Assembly (NCBI RefSeq): GCF_900236475.1
Contig: NZ_LT963352.1
Coordinates: 3,984,501 to 4,048,500, forward strand
Direction: 5' to 3'
From: Streptomyces chartreusis NRRL 3882
Lineage (GTDB): Bacteria; Actinomycetota; Actinomycetes; Streptomycetales; Streptomycetaceae
Length of the DNA stretch: 64,000 nt
In this document: positions 1 to 9,581 of the stretch, piece after piece
How the letters are laid out: each line of letters starts with the position of its first letter
How positions within the stretch are numbered: position 1 is the stretch's first letter
Notes under the pieces: model-generated
What the model saw: the letters and a program-made list of their open reading frames with translations, nothing else
The model's database searches: none
Told to the model about the DNA's origin: nothing
Program-made: the position numbers and the translations under genes

Positions 1-34
1 TCCATCAGGGGGCGGCCCGCACAAATGGCGGAAA

Positions 35-70
35 GCCGCGCCCCCCAGGCTAAAACCTGGGGGGCGCGGC
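35..70 (-). terminator. Hairpin terminator downstream of ftsH
   Basis: A perfect 15-bp inverted repeat (35-49 against 56-70) with a six-base loop lies 41 bp beyond the ftsH stop codon. On the minus strand the stem is followed by a short T run. It should end the dacB-tilS-hpt-ftsH transcription direction. Confidence 0.8.
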
Positions 71-110
71 ATCCATTCCGGGCCCGGTGGGGACACCGGG
101 AGAGCGGTGG

Positions 111-2186
111 TCAGCTCTCGGTGCGGTCCTCCGGGGCTCGCTCGGGCGCCGGGGCGGGCTCCGCCGCGGTGTTCTTCGCGGTGGTGATGGCCGGCGTCGC
201 GCCGTTCGCCCCGTTCGTCAGGGCCAGCTCCTTGGGGGAGAGGACCGGCGGGCGGGTGGACGGCGTACGGCGGGAGGAGCCGGTCCAGGCGGGCCTGGGC
301 GGGCGCTTGACGATCGGGGCGAAGATCTCGGCGATCTCCTCCTTGCCCAGCGTCTCCTTCTCCAGCAGCTGCAGCACGAGGTTGTCGAGGACGTCGCGGT
401 TCTCGACCAGGATCTCCCAGGCCTCGTTGTGCGCGGTCTCGATGAGCTTCTTGACCTCTTCGTCGACCAGCGCGGCGACCTCTTCCGAGTAGTCGCGCTG
501 GTGAGACATCTCACGTCCGAGGAAGGGCTCGGTGTTGTCTCCGCCGAACTTGATCGCGCCGAGACGCTCGGTCATGCCGTACTGCGTGACCATCGCCCGG
601 GCCAGGCCCGTGGCCTTCTCGATGTCGTTGGCGGCACCCGTCGTCGGGTCGTGGAAGACGAGCTCCTCGGCCGCGCGGCCGCCCAGCATGTAGGCCAGCT
701 GGTCCAGCATCTCGTTGCGCGTGGTCGAGTACTTGTCCTCGTCCGGCAGCACCATCGTGTAGCCGAGGGCGCGGCCTCTCGACAGGATCGTGATCTTGTG
801 GACGGGATCGGAGTTCGGCGAGGCCGCCGCGACCAGGGCGTGACCGCCCTCGTGGTACGCGGTGATCTTCTTCTCCTTGTCCGACATGATCCGGGTCCGC
901 TTCTGCGGGCCCGCGACCACACGGTCGATCGCCTCGTCCAGCATGTGGTTGTCGATCAGCTTCTGGTCGCTGCGGGCCGTCAGCAGGGCGGCCTCGTTCA
1001 GCACGTTGGCCAGGTCGGCACCGGTCATACCGGGCGTACGGCGGGCGACGGCCGACAGGTCGACGTCCGGAGCGACCGGCTTGCCCTTCTGGTGAACCTT
1101 AAGGATCTCCAGACGGCCCTGCATGTCCGGGCGGTCGACGGCGATCTGCCGGTCGAAGCGGCCGGGGCGCAGCAGCGCCGGGTCGAGGATGTCGGGCCGG
1201 TTCGTCGCGGCGATGAGGATCACGCCGCCCTTGACGTCGAAGCCGTCCATCTCGACGAGCAGCTGGTTCAGCGTCTGCTCACGCTCGTCGTGACCACCGC
1301 CGAGGCCGGCGCCGCGGTGGCGGCCGACCGCGTCGATCTCGTCGACGAAGACGATCGCCGGGGCGTTCGCCTTGGCCTGCTCGAACAGGTCACGGACCCG
1401 GGAGGCACCGACACCGACGAACATCTCGACGAAGTCGGAACCGGAGATCGAGTAGAACGGCACCCCGGCCTCACCCGCGACGGCACGCGCGAGCAGCGTC
1501 TTGCCGGTACCGGGCGGGCCGTACAGCAGCACGCCCTTGGGGATCTTGGCGCCGACGGCCTGGAACTTGGCCGGCTCCTGGAGGAACTCCTTGATCTCGT
1601 GGAGCTCCTCGACTGCCTCGTCCGAGCCGGCGACGTCCGAGAACGTCGTCTTCGGGGTGTCCTTGGTGATGAGCTTCGCCTTGGACTTCCCGAAGTTCAT
1701 GACCCGGGAGCCGCCGCCCTGCATCTGATTCATCAGGAACAGGAAGACGACCACGATGAGGACGAAGGGGAGCAGCGAGAGCAGGATCCCGACGAACGGG
1801 TTCTGCTTGGACGGCGAGACCGTGTAGCCGTCCGGGATCTGCTTGTCCTGGAACTTCGCCTGGAGCGTGTTGGCAATCGTCACGCCCTGGTCGCCGATGT
1901 AGCTCGCCTGGATCTTCGAGCTGCCCTCGATCTTTACGCCGTCCTTGAGCGAGGCCTTGATGGTCTGCTCGTCGCCGGTGGTCAGCTTGGCCGACTCGAC
2001 CTTGTTGTCATTGATCGCCTGGACGACCTGGCCGGTGTCCACCGTCTTGTAGCCGCCGGACGAGCCGACGACCTGCATCAACACGACCACGGCAAGGACG
2101 GCCAGCACGATCCACATGACCGGCCCACGGAAGTATCGCTTCACGTCCATCCATACGGAGCGGTGCCGCCCCGTCCCTCCTGCCAT
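111..2186 (-). CDS. ftsH: ATP-dependent zinc metalloprotease FtsH
   Basis: Membrane-anchored AAA+ protease that extracts and degrades membrane and cytosolic proteins. About 691 residues. Transmembrane helices lie near residues 22-40 and 131-152, flanking an extracytoplasmic domain. The AAA module has Walker A GPPGTGKT at 223-230, Walker B around 279-284 (FVDEID) and the second region of homology near 326-345 ([18 protein letters not shown]). The zinc site is HEGGH at 445-449. The tail is Pro/Ala-rich, as in other actinobacterial FtsH. The start is uncertain: this ATG has no clear ribosome site, and an in-frame ATG at 2150 gives the familiar MDVKRYF N-terminus. It is the last gene of the minus-strand run after hpt, separated from it by 149 bp, so it may also have its own promoter. 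Confidence 0.97.
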   Translation of the reverse strand: MAGGTGRHRSVWMDVKRYFRGPVMWIVLAVLAVVVLMQVVGSSGGYKTVDTGQVVQAINDNKVESAKLTTGDEQTIKASLKDGVKIEGSSKIQASYIGDQGVTIANTLQAKFQDKQIPDGYTVSPSKQNPFVGILLSLLPFVLIVVVFLFLMNQMQGGGSRVMNFGKSKAKLITKDTPKTTFSDVAGSDEAVEELHEIKEFLQEPAKFQAVGAKIPKGVLLYGPPGTGKTLLARAVAGEAGVPFYSISGSDFVEMFVGVGASRVRDLFEQAKANAPAIVFVDEIDAVGRHRGAGLGGGHDEREQTLNQLLVEMDGFDVKGGVILIAATNRPDILDPALLRPGRFDRQIAVDRPDMQGRLEILKVHQKGKPVAPDVDLSAVARRTPGMTGADLANVLNEAALLTARSDQKLIDNHMLDEAIDRVVAGPQKRTRIMSDKEKKITAYHEGGHALVAAASPNSDPVHKITILSRGRALGYTMVLPDEDKYSTTRNEMLDQLAYMLGGRAAEELVFHDPTTGAANDIEKATGLARAMVTQYGMTERLGAIKFGGDNTEPFLGREMSHQRDYSEEVAALVDEEVKKLIETAHNEAWEILVENRDVLDNLVLQLLEKETLGKEEIAEIFAPIVKRPPRPAWTGSSRRTPSTRPPVLSPKELALTNGANGATPAITTAKNTAAEPAPAPERAPEDRTES

Positions 2187-2335
2187 AGTGAGTTTGATAA
2201 AGGCTGTTCTTCGGACGGTACCCCAGCATTGTCACCTGAAGCCGCGCGGGACGACTGGCGATCCGTCTACGCATGCTCCAACGGCGGGAAGCCCGCTGGG
2301 GTTCCCGATCACCGGCACGGCACCCGGCCGGAATT

Positions 2336-2896
2336 TCAGCCGCCGTACACGTGGGGCGCGAGCGTACCGACGAACGGGAGGTTGCGGTACTTCTCGGCGT
2401 AGTCGAGGCCGTAGCCGACGACGAATTCGTTGGGGATGTCGAACCCGACCCATTCCACGTCGATGGCGACCTTCGCGGCCTCGGGCTTGCGCAGCAGCGT
2501 GCACACCTTGAGGGAGGCGGGCTCGCGCGAGCCGAGGTTGGAGATCAGCCAGGACAGGGTCAGGCCGGAGTCGATGATGTCCTCGACGATGAGGACGTGC
2601 TTGCCCTTGATGTCGGTGTCGAGGTCCTTGAGGATCCGCACCACACCGGAGGACTGGGTGCCCGCCCCGTACGAGGATACGGCCATCCAGTCCATGGTGA
2701 GGGGGGTGGACAGCGCCCGGGCGAGATCGGCCATGACCATCACCGCGCCCTTGAGGACGCCGACGATCAGGAGGTCCTTGCCCGCGTACTCCGCGTCGAT
2801 CTTCGCGGCCAGCTCGGCCAGCTTGGCGTCGATCTCTTCCTTGGTGATGAGTACCTGCTGAAGGTCGGCACCCATGTCTTTCGCGTCCACCCGCAT
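2336..2896 (-). CDS. hpt: Hypoxanthine phosphoribosyltransferase
   Basis: Purine salvage enzyme that converts hypoxanthine or guanine plus PRPP to IMP or GMP in the cytoplasm. The PRPP-binding loop is visible as [14 protein letters not shown], and the C-terminus [20 protein letters not shown] is typical of bacterial HPRT. About 186 residues from the chosen ATG (MRVDAKDMG); a longer in-frame extension to 2932 is possible but does not look like the family N-terminus. It lies 61 bp after tilS and ahead of ftsH, the tilS-hpt-ftsH order common in Gram-positive genomes. Confidence 0.96.
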   Translation of the reverse strand: MRVDAKDMGADLQQVLITKEEIDAKLAELAAKIDAEYAGKDLLIVGVLKGAVMVMADLARALSTPLTMDWMAVSSYGAGTQSSGVVRILKDLDTDIKGKHVLIVEDIIDSGLTLSWLISNLGSREPASLKVCTLLRKPEAAKVAIDVEWVGFDIPNEFVVGYGLDYAEKYRNLPFVGTLAPHVYGG

Positions 2897-2957
2897 CACT
2901 TTCGGTCGTCCCTGACTGAGCGGCCCCTCCACCGACTGCTCGGAGGGGGGACGTGAT

Positions 2958-3995
2958 TCAGCCTTGCCGAATCACCAGTCTGCCACCCTGCCGCCGGGCC
3001 ACGACCTTGCCGGGGAGGTTGATGGCACCCTGACCGCGCCAGCCGGTGATCAACCGGTCGACTTCCTCGAGGTGCCGGGCGAACAGCGAACCGGCCGGGG
3101 CACCGGCTGCGATGGCGGCCCGGCGCAGCACCCGGCGGCGTACGGCGGGCGGCAGGGCGTAGAGCTTCGCGCACTCCAGCTGCCCGGCGGCGTCGCGGAC
3201 GGTGGCCTCCGCCCGGGCGGCCCAGGAGTCCAGGGCGTCGGCGTCGTCGCGGGAGAGCTGAGCCGTGCGGGCGAGGGCCTCGACGACGCCCTTGCCGAGG
3301 GCCTTCTCCAGGGCGGGCAGGCCCTCGTGGCGCAGCCGGGAGCGGGTGTAGGCCGGGTCGGCGTTGTGGGGGTCGTCCCAGACGGGCAGGGACTGGACCA
3401 TGCAGGCCTTGCGGGCGGTCTGCCGGTCGAGTTCCAGGAAGGGGCGGCGGTAACGGCCGTCGGCCCCCGAGACCGCGGCCATTCCGGACAGCGAGCGGAT
3501 GCCGGAGCCGCGGGCGAGGCCGAGCAGGACGGTTTCGGCCTGGTCGTCCCGCGTGTGGCCGAGCAGGACCGCGGCGGCGCCGTGGCGTTCGGCGGCGGTG
3601 TCGAGTGCGGCGTAGCGGGCGTCGCGGGCGGCGGCTTCGGGGCCGCCCGCGCGGCCGACGGTCACGGCGACGGAGTCGACGGGGTCGAGGCCGAGTTCGC
3701 GCAGGCGCTGGACGACTTCCGCGGCCCGTACGTCCGAGCCGGGCTGGAGGCCGTGGTCGACGGTCACGCCGCCGGCTCTGATGCCGAGCTTGGGGGACTC
3801 GAAGGCGAGGGCGGAGGCGAGGGCCATGGAGTCGGCGCCGCCGGAGCATGCCACGAGCACGAGCGGCGGGGGCGGCGGCTCGTGCGAGGGGGCGTGCGGG
3901 GGTGCGGCGGTGGCGCTGTGGTGTTCGGTGAGCAGGTCGTGGAGGACGCGGCGGACCGCCAGGCGTATCGCCGCGACCGCAGGATGGGGACCCAT
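2958..3995 (-). CDS. tilS: tRNA(Ile)-lysidine synthase
   Basis: Modifies C34 of the CAU anticodon of a minor tRNA-Ile with lysine, using ATP, so that the tRNA reads AUA. The N-terminal PP-loop ATPase signature SGGADS is at residues 51-56, and [13 protein letters not shown] follows further on. At 345 residues it matches the shorter actinobacterial form. The first 45 residues hold a Pro-rich stretch (HEPPPPPLV) before the catalytic domain. The ATG at 3995 has a GAAGGGA ribosome site 7 bases upstream. It is upstream of hpt in the same run. Confidence 0.95.
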   Translation of the reverse strand: MGPHPAVAAIRLAVRRVLHDLLTEHHSATAAPPHAPSHEPPPPPLVLVACSGGADSMALASALAFESPKLGIRAGGVTVDHGLQPGSDVRAAEVVQRLRELGLDPVDSVAVTVGRAGGPEAAARDARYAALDTAAERHGAAAVLLGHTRDDQAETVLLGLARGSGIRSLSGMAAVSGADGRYRRPFLELDRQTARKACMVQSLPVWDDPHNADPAYTRSRLRHEGLPALEKALGKGVVEALARTAQLSRDDADALDSWAARAEATVRDAAGQLECAKLYALPPAVRRRVLRRAAIAAGAPAGSLFARHLEEVDRLITGWRGQGAINLPGKVVARRQGGRLVIRQG

Positions 3996-4190
3996 GTCCG
4001 GTTCCCTTCATGAAGTTTTCGGGGGGTGAGCCCGATGCCGGTCACGCAGAGTGTGTAGATGGTGACAGAACCGGGCCGTTCCCCGAGCATTGCACGCCTA
4101 CCCCTCGCTCACGGTCCCTCGGACGGGTGATTGGAGGGGCGTTCGCCTGCCGTCGGCCCGTTTCCTTTCACGACCCTCCCGCCATGTTCA

Positions 4191-5318
4191 CTACTCGGTC
4201 CTGCGATGCACCCGCGCGATCCAGTCCGCCGGTTTGGCGATCTCCGCCTTGGTGGGGAGGGTGTTGGGCGAGGTCCACACGCGGTTGAAGCCGTCCATGC
4301 CGACCTCGTCGACGACGGCCCGTACGAAGCGTTCGCCGTCCCGGTACTGGCGGAGCTTGGCGTCCAGGCCGAGCAGCTTGCGCAGGGCCAGGTCCAGCCG
4401 GGAGGCGCCCTTGGCGCGGCGCTGCTGGAACTTCTCGCGGATCTCCCCGACGGTCGGTACGACGTCCGGTCCGACGCCGTCCATCACGAAGTCGGCGTGG
4501 CCCTCCAGCAGGGACATCACGGCCGTGAGGCGGCCGAGGATCTCGCGCTGGGCGGGCGTCTGCACGATCTCGACGAGGGAGCGGCCGCCGTCGTCCTCCT
4601 CGGCCTCGGGGCGGCCCCCGGCGAGGCTCTGTGCGGCCTCCCGTACGCGTTCCAGGACGGTCATGGGGTCGACGTCGGTCTCGCCCAGGAAGGACTGGAT
4701 CTCTCCCTCGAGGTGGTCGCGCAGCCAGGGCACGGCCGTGAACTGCGTGCGGTGCGTCTCCTCGTGCAGGCACACCCAGAGCCTGAAGTCGTGCGGGTCG
4801 ACATCGAGTTCGCGCTCCACGTGCACGATGTTCGGGGCGACGAGCAGGAGCCGGCCGCCGCCGTTCTCCCCGGCCGGGAGCTGGCGTGTGGCCGGGGCGA
4901 AGGTCTCGTACTGGCCGAGGACGCGGGAGGCCAGGAAGGACAGGAGCATGCCGAGCTCCACGCCGGTGACCTTGCCGCCGACGGCGCTCATCACCGCGCC
5001 GCCGGGGGTGTTGCCGCGCCGGTCCTGCATCTTGTCGAGCAGGGGCTTCAGCAGTTCCCGGAAGCCGGCGACGTTCGCCCGGATCCAGCCCGGGCGGTCG
5101 ACGACCAGGACGGGGGTGTCGTGGCCCTCCTCCGTGCCCAGACGAGTGAAGCCCCGGACGTGTCCCTCCGAGGCCTTGGCATGCCTTCGCAGCTCCGCGA
5201 CGACGGCCCGGGCCTCGTCGCGGCTGACCTCGGGGCCCGGCCGTACGAGCCGGGTCGCGGTCGCGACCGCGAGATTCCAGTCGACCATGCCGGTTGAAGC
5301 ACCACCGATGCTCGTCAT
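4191..5318 (-). CDS. DUF2342 zinc-dependent metalloprotease family protein
   Basis: A 375-residue zincin-like protein of the actinobacterial DUF2342 family (also labelled coenzyme F420 biosynthesis-associated). The metal site is in WVCLHEETHRTQF (HEETH) around residue 184, with a downstream LLEGHADFVMD segment that may supply a further ligand. No signal peptide or membrane helix is seen, so it is probably cytoplasmic. The substrate is unknown. It sits upstream of tilS, 195 bp away. The ATG has no ribosome site, but a TACGGT -10-like hexamer ends six bases before it, so the message may be leaderless. Confidence 0.9.
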   Translation of the reverse strand: MTSIGGASTGMVDWNLAVATATRLVRPGPEVSRDEARAVVAELRRHAKASEGHVRGFTRLGTEEGHDTPVLVVDRPGWIRANVAGFRELLKPLLDKMQDRRGNTPGGAVMSAVGGKVTGVELGMLLSFLASRVLGQYETFAPATRQLPAGENGGGRLLLVAPNIVHVERELDVDPHDFRLWVCLHEETHRTQFTAVPWLRDHLEGEIQSFLGETDVDPMTVLERVREAAQSLAGGRPEAEEDDGGRSLVEIVQTPAQREILGRLTAVMSLLEGHADFVMDGVGPDVVPTVGEIREKFQQRRAKGASRLDLALRKLLGLDAKLRQYRDGERFVRAVVDEVGMDGFNRVWTSPNTLPTKAEIAKPADWIARVHRRTE

Positions 5319-5469
5319 GCGTCAACCGTACGTGAGCGCCGGCCGCTGGGGCAGGGCGGCGAGGGTTGGGGGACGCCGGGTTCGTTGTCGGGTGCTCGGC
5401 GTTGTGGTCGGTGTGCTGGGTCGGGAAGGGCTGGGGTCCGTTTGCCGGTACTCGGCGTTGTCGGCCGTG

Positions 5470-5525
5470 CCCACCCTCCCCCAAGCTGTCGACTTCGCTC
5501 GAGCAGGGGGGACCCCCATCGCCCC
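5470..5525. repeat. Dispersed Streptomyces intergenic repeat
   Basis: Between the DUF2342 gene and dacB lies a sequence with a C-rich left end (CCCACCCTCCCCCAAG), a GCTCGAGCA centre and a G-rich right end (GGGGGGACCCCCATCG). The ends pair into a long hairpin. Near-identical intergenic copies are, from memory, common in Streptomyces genomes. It resembles a MITE or a mobile hairpin. No coding function is seen. Confidence 0.6.
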
Positions 5526-5554
5526 AGCGGAACGACTGCCCACGGCGGTACTGC

Positions 5555-7135
5555 CTACCGGCAGCCGCAGGCCGCCAGGGTCGTCGCCGCCCTGTCCAGG
5601 GCCGTCTGGGCCGCTTCTGGGTCGTTCGTGTTGTTGGCCATGAAGGCGAAGGCCAGCAGGCGGCCGTCCTGGTCGACGACCGTGCCCGCGAGGGTGTTCA
5701 CGCCGGTCAGGGTGCCTGTCTTGGCGCGGACGACGCCGGCTGCGCCGTCCTTGTAGCGGGTGGTCAGGGTGCCCGTGAACCCGGCCACGGGGAGGCCGGT
5801 GAGGGCCGGGCGGAGTTCGGGGTGGGCGGGGTCGGCGGCCTTGGCCAGGAGGGCGGTGAGGAGGTCGGCGGTGAGTCGGTCGGCGCGGTCCAGGCCGCTG
5901 CCGTCCTTGAAGGCGGCGCCCTCGAGGGGCAGCCCGAGTCTGCGGAGCCGGTCGTTGATCGCCCGGTCGGCGCCGGCGAAGTCGGCCGGGTGGCCCGTGG
6001 CGATCGCCGTCTGGCGGGCGAGGGCCTCGGCGATGTCGTTGTCGCTGTTGGTCAGCATCCGTTCGACGAGGGCCGAGAGCGGGGGCGAGTCCACGGTGGC
6101 CAGGGTCTTCGCGCGGGCCGTGGCCTTCGAGGGGCCGGGGGCCGTGGTCTTGATGCCGCGGGACTTCAGGAGGTCCCCGAAGCGGCGGCCCGCGTCGGCG
6201 GCCGGGTCGGTCACGCGGGTGACCGGGCCGCTGGTCGAGTCGTCCGTGCGGCCCTCGTCAACCATCAGAGGGCTGACGGGGGCGAGGTTGGGGTTGACCC
6301 CGATCGGGTGCTTCTGGGTGCCCGCGTAGCGGGTCGTGTCGTAGGAGAGCGTGACGTCGCGGACGCCACGTTGGGCCAGGGCCGCGGCCGTCCGGTCGGC
6401 CAGGACCCGCAGACTGGCCGAGCCGTCGGAGGCCTCGCGGGCCGTGAGGGTGGGGTCGCCGCCGCCGACCAGGACGACTTCGTTCGTGTCGGGTTCCAGC
6501 GCGGCTCGGGTGGTGAGGCGGTGGTCGGCGCCCATCGCGGACAGCGCGGCGACGGCCGTGGCGATCTTCGTCGTCGAGGCCGGGATGAGCGGGGCGTCCG
6601 AGTCCGTGCCGTACAGGCGCCTGCCGGTCGTGACGTCCACGACCGCCGCTGCCGGCCGGGGGCCGAGCGCCGGGTCCTTCAGCAGGGGCGTGAGGGTCTT
6701 CGCGAGGGCCTTGCCGCCCGGGGCGGACCTCACGGTGCTGACGCCGCCGAGGCCGGTCAGCACGGGCCCGGCGCTGGGGGCGGGCCGGGGCTGCGCGGGC
6801 GCGCCGGGGACCCGGCCGTGATCTGTGCCACCCGTGCGGCCCAGGGCCGCGGCCCGGTCCCGCTCGGCCGTACGCTGACCCGAGGAGTCCCAGGGGCCGG
6901 CGGCGGTCACCACACCGGCAGCCAGTGCGAGGCCGGCGGTGGCGGCGCCCGCGGTGTACGGCCAGGTCTTCGGCCGTGTGACCCGCGCGACCTGCGGCTT
7001 TCCGGCTCGGACGAGCCGCGCGACCCGTGGTTTCGCGGCCGCGACGGCCCTGGCCAGGCGCGGTCGTACGGCCTCCGCGATCCGCACCACGTGCGGCCTC
7101 GCGGCCCGCCAAGGACGCAGCTCCGGCACGACCAC
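5555..7135 (-). CDS. dacB: D-alanyl-D-alanine carboxypeptidase/endopeptidase (PBP4 family)
   Basis: Penicillin-binding protein of the S13/PBP4 class that trims peptidoglycan stem peptides outside the cell. 526 residues. A basic N-terminus carries R-P/K-P repeats and is followed by one membrane anchor near 60-80. The SxxK motif is S187-T-T-K190, the SxN motif is in LTNSDNDIAEAL, and KTG is in VRAKTGTLTG. The GTG at 7135 has AAGGGG upstream. It diverges from ppa with a 79-bp gap and heads the minus-strand run. A ribosome site is clear but no operator is obvious. Confidence 0.94.
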   Translation of the reverse strand: MVVPELRPWRAARPHVVRIAEAVRPRLARAVAAAKPRVARLVRAGKPQVARVTRPKTWPYTAGAATAGLALAAGVVTAAGPWDSSGQRTAERDRAAALGRTGGTDHGRVPGAPAQPRPAPSAGPVLTGLGGVSTVRSAPGGKALAKTLTPLLKDPALGPRPAAAVVDVTTGRRLYGTDSDAPLIPASTTKIATAVAALSAMGADHRLTTRAALEPDTNEVVLVGGGDPTLTAREASDGSASLRVLADRTAAALAQRGVRDVTLSYDTTRYAGTQKHPIGVNPNLAPVSPLMVDEGRTDDSTSGPVTRVTDPAADAGRRFGDLLKSRGIKTTAPGPSKATARAKTLATVDSPPLSALVERMLTNSDNDIAEALARQTAIATGHPADFAGADRAINDRLRRLGLPLEGAAFKDGSGLDRADRLTADLLTALLAKAADPAHPELRPALTGLPVAGFTGTLTTRYKDGAAGVVRAKTGTLTGVNTLAGTVVDQDGRLLAFAFMANNTNDPEAAQTALDRAATTLAACGCR

Positions 7136-7214
7136 CAGCCCCTTTCGCGATCACACACCTGCGTGAGGGACACTTAACCACCAGAACTATGTGTTGATCA
7201 TGGAGGAGCCACCG

Positions 7215-7706
7215 GTGGAGTTCGACGTCACGATCGAGATTCCGAAGGGTTCGCGCAACAAGTACGAGGTGGACCACGAGACCGGTCGTATCCGCCTGGA
7301 CCGGCGACTCTTCACCTCGACCGCCTACCCGACCGACTACGGCTTCGTCGAGAACACCCTCGGCGAGGACGGCGACCCGCTGGACGCGCTGGTCATCCTG
7401 GACGAGCCGACGTTCCCGGGCTGCCTCATCAAGTGCCGGGCCATCGGCATGTTCCGGATGACGGACGAGGCCGGCGGCGACGACAAGCTGCTGTGCGTGC
7501 CGGCGACGGACCCGCGCGTGGAGCACCTGCGGGACATCCACCACGTGTCGGAGTTCGACCGCCTGGAGATCCAGCACTTCTTCGAGGTCTACAAGGACCT
7601 GGAGCCCGGCAAGTCGGTCGAGGGCGCCAACTGGGTGGGCCGTACGGACGCCGAGATCGAGATCGAGCGGTCCTACAAGCGCTTCAAGGAGCAGGGCGGT
7701 CACTGA
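7215..7706 (+). CDS. ppa: Inorganic pyrophosphatase, soluble (family I)
   Basis: Cytoplasmic, Mg-dependent hydrolysis of pyrophosphate to phosphate, which drives biosynthetic reactions. 163 residues, the usual bacterial size. The acidic active-site strip is visible as [10 protein letters not shown], preceded by [11 protein letters not shown]. The start is placed at GTG 7215 ([13 protein letters not shown]) because a GGAGGAG ribosome site sits five bases upstream; the in-frame ATG at 7191 contains that site inside its codons. A membrane pyrophosphatase, hppA, is also encoded in this window at 55920-58325. Confidence 0.97.
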   Translation: MEFDVTIEIPKGSRNKYEVDHETGRIRLDRRLFTSTAYPTDYGFVENTLGEDGDPLDALVILDEPTFPGCLIKCRAIGMFRMTDEAGGDDKLLCVPATDPRVEHLRDIHHVSEFDRLEIQHFFEVYKDLEPGKSVEGANWVGRTDAEIEIERSYKRFKEQGGH

Positions 7707-7725
7707 CCCCACCCCCCTGACGTCC

Positions 7726-7755
7726 ACGGGCCGCACGCCTGCGCGTGCGGCCCGT
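7726..7755 (+). terminator. Hairpin terminator after ppa
   Basis: A perfect 13-bp stem (7726-7738 with 7743-7755) and a four-base loop begin 19 bp after the ppa stop. It has no long T run, as is usual in Streptomyces. Confidence 0.75.
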
Positions 7756-7801
7756 TCGTCCGTATGTGCGCATACTGAGGCTGACGGGTACTGAGGGTGA
7801 C

Positions 7802-9529
7802 GTGGCAGTGTCGTACAGGGAGCGCCAGGCAGTGACGGACGCGGAGGACCGCAAGCCGAAGTCGGACGAGGCGAGGAGCGCCTTCATGCCTCCGCCCGGG
7901 GCCGCCGTCGACGGGGACATGTCGACGACGTCGGAGTTCGCGATCCCGGAGGGGCTGGCCGTGCCCCGAACGACCGGTACGGAGTCGGAGACGACGTCCG
8001 AGTTCGTCTTCCCCAAGGGACTCGACGTCCCGCAGGCGCCCGCGGCGGAGCCGGAGGGTTCGGCGTTCAACCCGCCGAGGACCTACAGCGCCAAAAACGC
8101 CCCGCCCGCCTTCACGCCGCCGACCGGCATCCCCGTGATCAGTCTGACCAAGGACGTGCCCTGGCAGGACCGGATGCGCACGATGCTGCGGATGCCGGTG
8201 GCCGAGCGGCCCGCGCCGGAGCCCGCGCACAAGGCGGAGGAGGACGAGGGTCCGGCTGTTCCGCGTGTGCTCGACCTGACGCTGCGTATCGGTGAACTGC
8301 TGCTGGCGGGCGGCGAGGGCGCCGAGGACGTGGAGGCGGCGATGTTCGCCGTCTGCCGGTCCTACGGCCTGGACCGCTGCGAGCCGAACGTCACCTTCAC
8401 CCTGCTGTCGATCTCCCACCAGCCGTCCCTGGTCGACGACCCCGTGACGGCGTCCCGGACGGTACGCCGCCGGGGCACCGACTACACGCGTCTGGCGGCC
8501 GTGTACCAGCTGGTGGACGACCTCAGCGACCCGGAGGCGCAGATCTCCCTGGAGGAGGCCTACGGGCGACTCGCCGAGATCCGCCGCAACCGGCACCCCT
8601 ATCCCGGCTGGGTACTGACCGCCGCAAGCGGGCTGCTGGCGGGCTCGGCATCGGTGCTGGTCGGTGGTGACCTGATCGTCTTCTTCGCGGCCGTGCTGGG
8701 CGCGATGCTCGGCGACCGGCTGGCTTGGCTGTGCGCGGGGCGCGGGCTGCCGGAGTTCTACCAGTTCACGGTCGCCGCGACGCCTCCGGCCGCGATCGGG
8801 ATCGCGCTGGCGCTGGCGCACGTGGATGTCGAGGCGTCCGCGGTGATCACTGGTGGGCTGTTCGCGCTGCTGCCCGGGCGGGCGTTGGTGGCGGGCGTGC
8901 AGGACGGTCTGACCGGCTACTACATCACGGCGTCCGCACGGCTGCTGGAAGTCATGTACTTCTTCGTGGGCATCGTCGTCGGAGTGCTGGTGATGCTCTA
9001 CGTCGGCGTCCAGTTGGGCGCCCGCCTCACCCCCGAGGCGGCTCTGAGTACCGATCCACGGCCGCTGTTGCAGATCGGCGCGTCGATGCTGTTGTCCCTG
9101 GCCTTCGCGATACTGCTTCAGCAGGAACGATCCACCGTGCTGGCGGTGACGTTGAACGGCGGTGTCGCGTGGTCGGTGTACGGCGCGATGCACTACACGG
9201 GCGAATTCTCGCCGGTTGCCTCGACGGCGGTTGCGGCGGGGCTGGTGGGGCTGTTCGGGCAGTTGCTGTCCCGGTACCGGTTCGCGTCGGCGCTCCCGTA
9301 CACGACGGCGGCCATCGGGCCCCTGCTGCCCGGTTCCGCGTCGTACTTCGGGCTGTTGTCGATCTCGCAGAACAATGTCGACGCGGGGCTGGTGTGGCTG
9401 TCGAAGGCCGTGGCGCTGGCGATGGCCATCGCGATCGGAGTGAACCTGGGAACGGAAATCTCGCGGCTATTCATGCGGATCGGGTCTGCCGAGAAGCGGC
9501 GGGCCGCCAAGCGGACCAGGGGTTTCTAG
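7802..9529 (+). CDS. ThrE-type threonine/serine exporter family membrane protein
   Basis: Two-domain transporter of the ThrE family (DUF1212 plus DUF3815-like halves), known from Corynebacterium ThrE as a threonine/serine exporter. About 575 residues. The N-terminal ~160 residues are hydrophilic and carry two copies of a TTSEFxxPxGLxVP motif. They are followed by the cytoplasmic helix region LDLTLRIGELLLAGGEGAEDVEAAM and roughly ten membrane helices in the second half. The start is taken at GTG 7802, preceded by GAGGG; GTG 7832 (VTDAEDRKP) is an alternative. The substrate is inferred from the family only. Confidence 0.85.
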   Translation: MAVSYRERQAVTDAEDRKPKSDEARSAFMPPPGAAVDGDMSTTSEFAIPEGLAVPRTTGTESETTSEFVFPKGLDVPQAPAAEPEGSAFNPPRTYSAKNAPPAFTPPTGIPVISLTKDVPWQDRMRTMLRMPVAERPAPEPAHKAEEDEGPAVPRVLDLTLRIGELLLAGGEGAEDVEAAMFAVCRSYGLDRCEPNVTFTLLSISHQPSLVDDPVTASRTVRRRGTDYTRLAAVYQLVDDLSDPEAQISLEEAYGRLAEIRRNRHPYPGWVLTAASGLLAGSASVLVGGDLIVFFAAVLGAMLGDRLAWLCAGRGLPEFYQFTVAATPPAAIGIALALAHVDVEASAVITGGLFALLPGRALVAGVQDGLTGYYITASARLLEVMYFFVGIVVGVLVMLYVGVQLGARLTPEAALSTDPRPLLQIGASMLLSLAFAILLQQERSTVLAVTLNGGVAWSVYGAMHYTGEFSPVASTAVAAGLVGLFGQLLSRYRFASALPYTTAAIGPLLPGSASYFGLLSISQNNVDAGLVWLSKAVALAMAIAIGVNLGTEISRLFMRIGSAEKRRAAKRTRGF

Positions 9530-9581
9530 CGCCTCTGCCTGTGCTCGGGCTTCCTGTCCGTTGGCGGCCGCGAGTCGTCTG

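Noticed and set aside
87-2402. Long plus-strand open frame over ftsH and hpt
   Set aside because: It is antisense to two clearly identified genes; its composition (V, L, D, R, G-rich) is typical of a mirror frame in high-GC DNA.
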